The notes below the pieces were generated by a model. It did no database searches. It had not been told where the DNA came from and worked only from the letters and a program-made list of their open reading frames with translations. Shown piece after piece: positions 6,037 through 9,197 of a DNA stretch of 9,197 nt. Within the stretch, counting starts at the first letter, position 1. The number at the start of each line of letters is the position of its first letter. This DNA is from Bacteroidales bacterium (GTDB lineage Bacteria > Bacteroidota > Bacteroidia > Bacteroidales > UBA7960): NCBI GenBank assembly GCA_007122505.1, contig SKTQ01000297.1, forward strand, positions 1 through 9,197, written 5' to 3'. A program made the translations under genes and the position numbers.

Positions 6037-9000
6037 ATGCATCCCCATTCCAAGGCAAAGCTGGTTTTGTTATTTACATTATTTATTAGCAGTTTAACTG
6101 TTCATTCTTATAATTTTGATAATGAAGAACGGACAAAAAATTTGAGACAACTGTCGGAACAGTTTCATCAATCTTTTCAAAAAGATTCTGCAGCGGTATT
6201 GATGTTTGTTGACTCGCTGGACATTCCTTTGCGACCGTTATTACAGGATGGCAGGCGTGCACAGCTAATGCGCCTGAGGGAAGGCAGGGCGTATTATTAT
6301 GTAACAATGAATGCGGGGGGTGCCACATTGATTCATTCCGACAAAGTATATCCCGGAGGCGGGGCGGGGTTTAACCTGACCGGATCGGGACAGACTCTAG
6401 GTATGTGGGATGAATCGAGGGTAAGACTTACCCACAATGAATTTAATAATACCGGTGTACCAAGGGTGGTTCAACAAGATGCTGCTTCATTTATCAGTGA
6501 TCATGCAACCCATGTTGCAGGCACCATGGTAGGCGGAGGGGTGGAAACTGATGCCAGGGGTATGTCGTATGAGGCAATGCTTGATGCATACGATTGGAAC
6601 AATGATGATGGTGAGATGGCGAGTGCTGCAGCCGGCGGGCTGAGGGTTTCGCAACATTCTTATGGCTACGTTACCGGATGGGCATACGGCAATTTTTCCG
6701 GGTTTAATGATTGGCATTGGTTTGGCAATACAGGTATAAGTGAAACTGAAGATTATTTTTGGGGGTTTTACAGTTTTCAAGCGCATGATTGGGATCAAAT
6801 AGCATTTGATGCACCAAATTATATTATTGTAAAATCTGCCGGTAATGACCGTGGCAGAGGACCGGCACCGGGCACCCAGCATTTTGTAAGAGATGAGCAA
6901 AACCAATGGGTTCTCAGCAATACGATTCGTGATCCGGATGGTGGAGCGGATGGGTATAAAACGATATCCCATGCGGGTAATGCAAAGAACATTATTACCG
7001 TTGGAGCAGTTAACTCTGCAGGCAACATGAGTTCTTTCAGCGGCTGGGGCCCCACTGACGACGGCAGGGTAAAGCCGGATGTGGTAGCCAAGGGGGTAGC
7101 CGTGTATTCAGCCCGGTCCAGCAACAACAACCACTATGGTCTTAAAAGCGGTACTTCCATGTCAGGGCCCATGGTGAGCGGCTCTGTGGGATTGCTGTTG
7201 GAGCATCAGGAAAACTTATACCCGGGAACACCCTTGCTTTCATCTACGCTAAAAGCCTTGATTTTGCATAGTGCAGATGATTTAATCGGTGGAACACCGG
7301 GCCCAGATTATCGTTTTGGCTGGGGGCTCATAAACACCGAGAGAGCTGTCGAAATTATGGCTGATAACAAAGCTTTTGAAGAAATACATATCATGGAGCT
7401 TGAGCTTAATGATAATCAGGATATCCTAATAGAAGTTCAGGCTTCCGGAGATGTGCCGCTACGGGCAACAATGGTTTGGACAGATGTGCCGGGCACAATA
7501 CCACCTCCATCATTGAACCCGGCAGACCTGATGCTGGTCAATGATCTGGATATGCGTATTTCAGACCATCAAAACAACACCTACGAGCCATATATTCTTG
7601 ATCCGGAAAACCCATCCCATGCTGCCACAACGGGCGACAATTACCGGGACAATGTGGAAATGATTCATATTGAAAACCCAACTGCCGAAGGCATTTATAC
7701 CATCAGTATCAGCCATAAAGGATCGCTAAGTGATGGCAGCCAGCAATTATCTTTGGTTATTACCGGTAATATTCCCTTGAGTTCGGTTGCAAATCCCCAA
7801 AGTTTGACTGCCAATGCTGTAAGTGACAACCAAATTGACATAGCATGGGTTAAAAACAACAACAACAATAATGTGATGCTGGTGTACTCACCGGATAATG
7901 TTTTTGGGTTCCCTGAAGATGGGGTAACTTACCCACCGGGCGAAAGCATTCCGGGCGGAGGCCAGGTGCTTTACGCCGGTGAATCAACGGTTTTTTCCCA
8001 TACCGGTCTGGAAGCATCAACCACTTATTATTACAGGGCTTACTCGTATGATGCTTCCAATAGTTACTCAACCGGACGTACAACCGGAGCAACCACGGAT
8101 TGCTGGATCGTACAAACACTGCCATTTATTGAAGACTTCGATCAATCGTCCTCACTTCCACCCTGCTGGGAAATTATCGACTATGTTGGCAATGGTCAGA
8201 TTTGGGAAATCGGTACACATGATGGCGGTTTAACAGGCACAACAGGCAACTATGCATTTATGAATAGTGATGCCTACGGGCCACAAGGCAATCAAAACAC
8301 TGATCTGATCAGCCCTGTATTTGATTTTTCATCTTACATGAATATTACGCTCGCATTTTCTCATTTTTTTCAGCAGTATCAAAATGCTTCCACGGCATCA
8401 CTCCATTATTCTATTGATGGGGGTTCTGTTTGGCAGGAAATAGCACAATGGAATTCAACCATTTCTAATCCGTCATTTTTTAGTGTAGCACTGCCCGATG
8501 CAGAAGGACAATCAAATGTCAGATTTAGATGGAACTATACAGGTTCGTGGGGGTGGTGGTGGAATGTTGACGATATTCAAATTTTCGGTCACAATCTTTC
8601 AACATACTCACTAATTTTGGAAGCTTTTCCTATTCAGGGAGGCAGTGTGTCAGGAGCAGGTGGATATCCTCCCGGAGCAACGGTTCCCGTTAGTGCCGAT
8701 TCAAATACAGGCTACAACTTCGATGGCTGGAGCGGTGATACCCAGCACCTGGATGACCCCGGTCTGCCGCAGACCACCCTTACCATGCCCGCCGGCGATG
8801 TAAACCTGACCGCAAACTTCAGCCTGAAAACATATGTCATCAGTGCGGAGGCAGAGCCTTCGCAGGGAGGACAGGTTAGCGGCACGGGAATTTTCAACCA
8901 CGGCGAAATCGTGACACTGGAAGCAATACCGGAAACAGGCTACCAGTTTGTGCAGTGGCAGGAAAACGGACTGGTGGTCATGGATGGAGATCAGCCTGCC

Positions 9001-9197
9001 GGACAAACATACACCTTTGCCGCTGAAACCGGCCGGCACCTGGTCGCACATTTTGAACCGATCCTGTATAGCATTGGCATTGCAGCAGAACCACCGCAGG
9101 GAGGAGAGGTAAACGGCGCAGGAGACTATCCGTCCGGAATGCAGGTTCCCGTTAGCGCTGATCCCAGCACCGGTTACAACTTTGACGGATGGAGCGG
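6037..9197 (+). CDS. Secreted S8 (Kp43-like subtilisin) protease with FN3, adhesin-type and InlB-type repeat domains, partial at 3' end
   Basis: The frame runs without a stop for 1053 codons to the window edge. Domains: signal peptide (about 1-25, LVLLFTLFISSLTVHS); prosegment to about 110; S8 catalytic domain about 110-445 with triad Asp125 (GMWDES), His156 (DHATHVAGT) and Ser374 (SGTSMSGPMVSG), and the oxyanion Asn270 (KSAGND); a beta-sandwich about 449-579 with LVNDLDMRISD, typical of Kp43-like proteases; an FN3-like domain about 587-688 (LEASTTYYYRAYSYD); a cleaved-adhesin/MAM-like beta domain about 690-851 (FIEDFDQSSSLPPCW, then NVDDIQIFG); then InlB-type B repeats from 857. The triad is intact, so it should be an active endopeptidase acting outside the cytoplasm. 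The ATG follows AAGCAAAGAAG, with no strong Shine-Dalgarno. A C-terminal type IX secretion sorting domain is expected from similar Bacteroidetes proteins but would lie beyond the window. The substrate is unknown. Confidence 0.93.
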   Translation, partial: MHPHSKAKLVLLFTLFISSLTVHSYNFDNEERTKNLRQLSEQFHQSFQKDSAAVLMFVDSLDIPLRPLLQDGRRAQLMRLREGRAYYYVTMNAGGATLIHSDKVYPGGGAGFNLTGSGQTLGMWDESRVRLTHNEFNNTGVPRVVQQDAASFISDHATHVAGTMVGGGVETDARGMSYEAMLDAYDWNNDDGEMASAAAGGLRVSQHSYGYVTGWAYGNFSGFNDWHWFGNTGISETEDYFWGFYSFQAHDWDQIAFDAPNYIIVKSAGNDRGRGPAPGTQHFVRDEQNQWVLSNTIRDPDGGADGYKTISHAGNAKNIITVGAVNSAGNMSSFSGWGPTDDGRVKPDVVAKGVAVYSARSSNNNHYGLKSGTSMSGPMVSGSVGLLLEHQENLYPGTPLLSSTLKALILHSADDLIGGTPGPDYRFGWGLINTERAVEIMADNKAFEEIHIMELELNDNQDILIEVQASGDVPLRATMVWTDVPGTIPPPSLNPADLMLVNDLDMRISDHQNNTYEPYILDPENPSHAATTGDNYRDNVEMIHIENPTAEGIYTISISHKGSLSDGSQQLSLVITGNIPLSSVANPQSLTANAVSDNQIDIAWVKNNNNNNVMLVYSPDNVFGFPEDGVTYPPGESIPGGGQVLYAGESTVFSHTGLEASTTYYYRAYSYDASNSYSTGRTTGATTDCWIVQTLPFIEDFDQSSSLPPCWEIIDYVGNGQIWEIGTHDGGLTGTTGNYAFMNSDAYGPQGNQNTDLISPVFDFSSYMNITLAFSHFFQQYQNASTASLHYSIDGGSVWQEIAQWNSTISNPSFFSVALPDAEGQSNVRFRWNYTGSWGWWWNVDDIQIFGHNLSTYSLILEAFPIQGGSVSGAGGYPPGATVPVSADSNTGYNFDGWSGDTQHLDDPGLPQTTLTMPAGDVNLTANFSLKTYVISAEAEPSQGGQVSGTGIFNHGEIVTLEAIPETGYQFVQWQENGLVVMDGDQPAGQTYTFAAETGRHLVAHFEPILYSIGIAAEPPQGGEVNGAGDYPSGMQVPVSADPSTGYNFDGWS
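8605..9197 (+). repeat. InlB-type B-repeat array within the protease (two full units, third cut by edge)
   Basis: Units begin at 8605, 8833 and 9067 (residues 857, 933 and 1011), 76 and 78 codons apart. Each opens with a Y-[SV]-I/L strand, then QGG-x-V-x-G-x-G, then TGY-x-F-x-x-W. The pattern fits the divergent InlB B-repeat family, small beta domains common in surface proteins and usually taken as spacers or adhesive modules. Units 1 and 3 are much closer to each other than to unit 2: in the stretch starting VPVSAD, 16 of 18 residues agree. Confidence 0.8.

Noticed and set aside
6086..7130. Minus-strand open frames opposite the protease (6086-6328, 6487-6972, 6819-7130)
   Set aside because: They are antisense to the conserved S8 catalytic domain, overlap each other, and show no motifs or start signals.
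7852..7872. AAC/AAT run coding for six Asn, considered as a phase-variation tract
   Set aside because: Unit changes would be in multiples of three and could not switch the frame; an Asn-rich turn followed by NVMLVYS fits the FN3-like domains of this protein class.
1..9197. CRISPR array, tRNA or rRNA genes, transposase or phage genes, toxin-antitoxin or known defence system
   Set aside because: I found no regular spacer-repeat array, no cloverleaf or rRNA-like sequence, and no matching protein motifs on either strand.
1..9197. The window as a single undescribed multi-gene system
   Set aside because: Gene orientation, the terminator and promoter signals, and the unrelated functions point to separate transcription units of known families; only the regulator-protease pair has a plausible link.

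Overview
The window reads as chromosomal DNA of a Bacteroidetes bacterium (phylum Bacteroidota, probably a free-living or environmental member). The evidence is a Kp43-like subtilisin with an FN3, adhesin-type and InlB-type tail of a kind common in this phylum, a TPR-transmembrane-AraC regulator, a DPP-IV-type S9 peptidase, a perfect match to the Bacteroidetes promoter box TAnnTTTG ahead of the subtilisin gene, and mostly weak Shine-Dalgarno signals. No RNA gene, CRISPR array, insertion sequence or phage gene is visible.

Layout. (1) 1-819 (+): C-terminal end of an S9 prolyl-oligopeptidase/DPP-IV-like peptidase, cut by the left edge. (2) 820-1262: 443 bp of noncoding DNA with a possible terminator, an 18-bp palindrome and a small island of GCAAAG-type repeats. 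(3) 1263-2198 (+): zinc-free quinone-oxidoreductase-like MDR enzyme with a strong AGGAGG ribosome binding site. (4) 2200-3579 (-): polyprenyl-phosphate sugar-1-phosphate transferase (WbaP/WcaJ type) that starts exopolysaccharide assembly; it converges on the MDR gene with one base between the stop codons and appears to use a TTG start. (5) 3580-3782: AT-rich divergent intergenic region with an exact 16-bp direct repeat and an imperfect palindrome. (6) 3783-5783 (+): membrane-spanning TPR protein with a cytoplasmic AraC-type DNA-binding domain. (7) 5784-6036: AT-rich intergenic region with a terminator, a palindrome cluster and a good promoter. (8) 6037-9197 (+): secreted multidomain subtilisin-family protease, cut by the right edge inside an array of InlB-type repeats.

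How the genes may work together: the two peptidases point to protein degradation at or outside the cell surface, and the sugar transferase to capsule or exopolysaccharide. The AraC-type regulator lies directly upstream of the protease, so control of the protease by it is plausible, but nothing in the sequence proves it. The genes appear to be separate transcription units, not one operon.

I did not find a convincing undescribed system. The most useful second looks are the regulator-protease pair with the intergenic DNA on both sides of the regulator gene, and the repeat island at 1011-1100.
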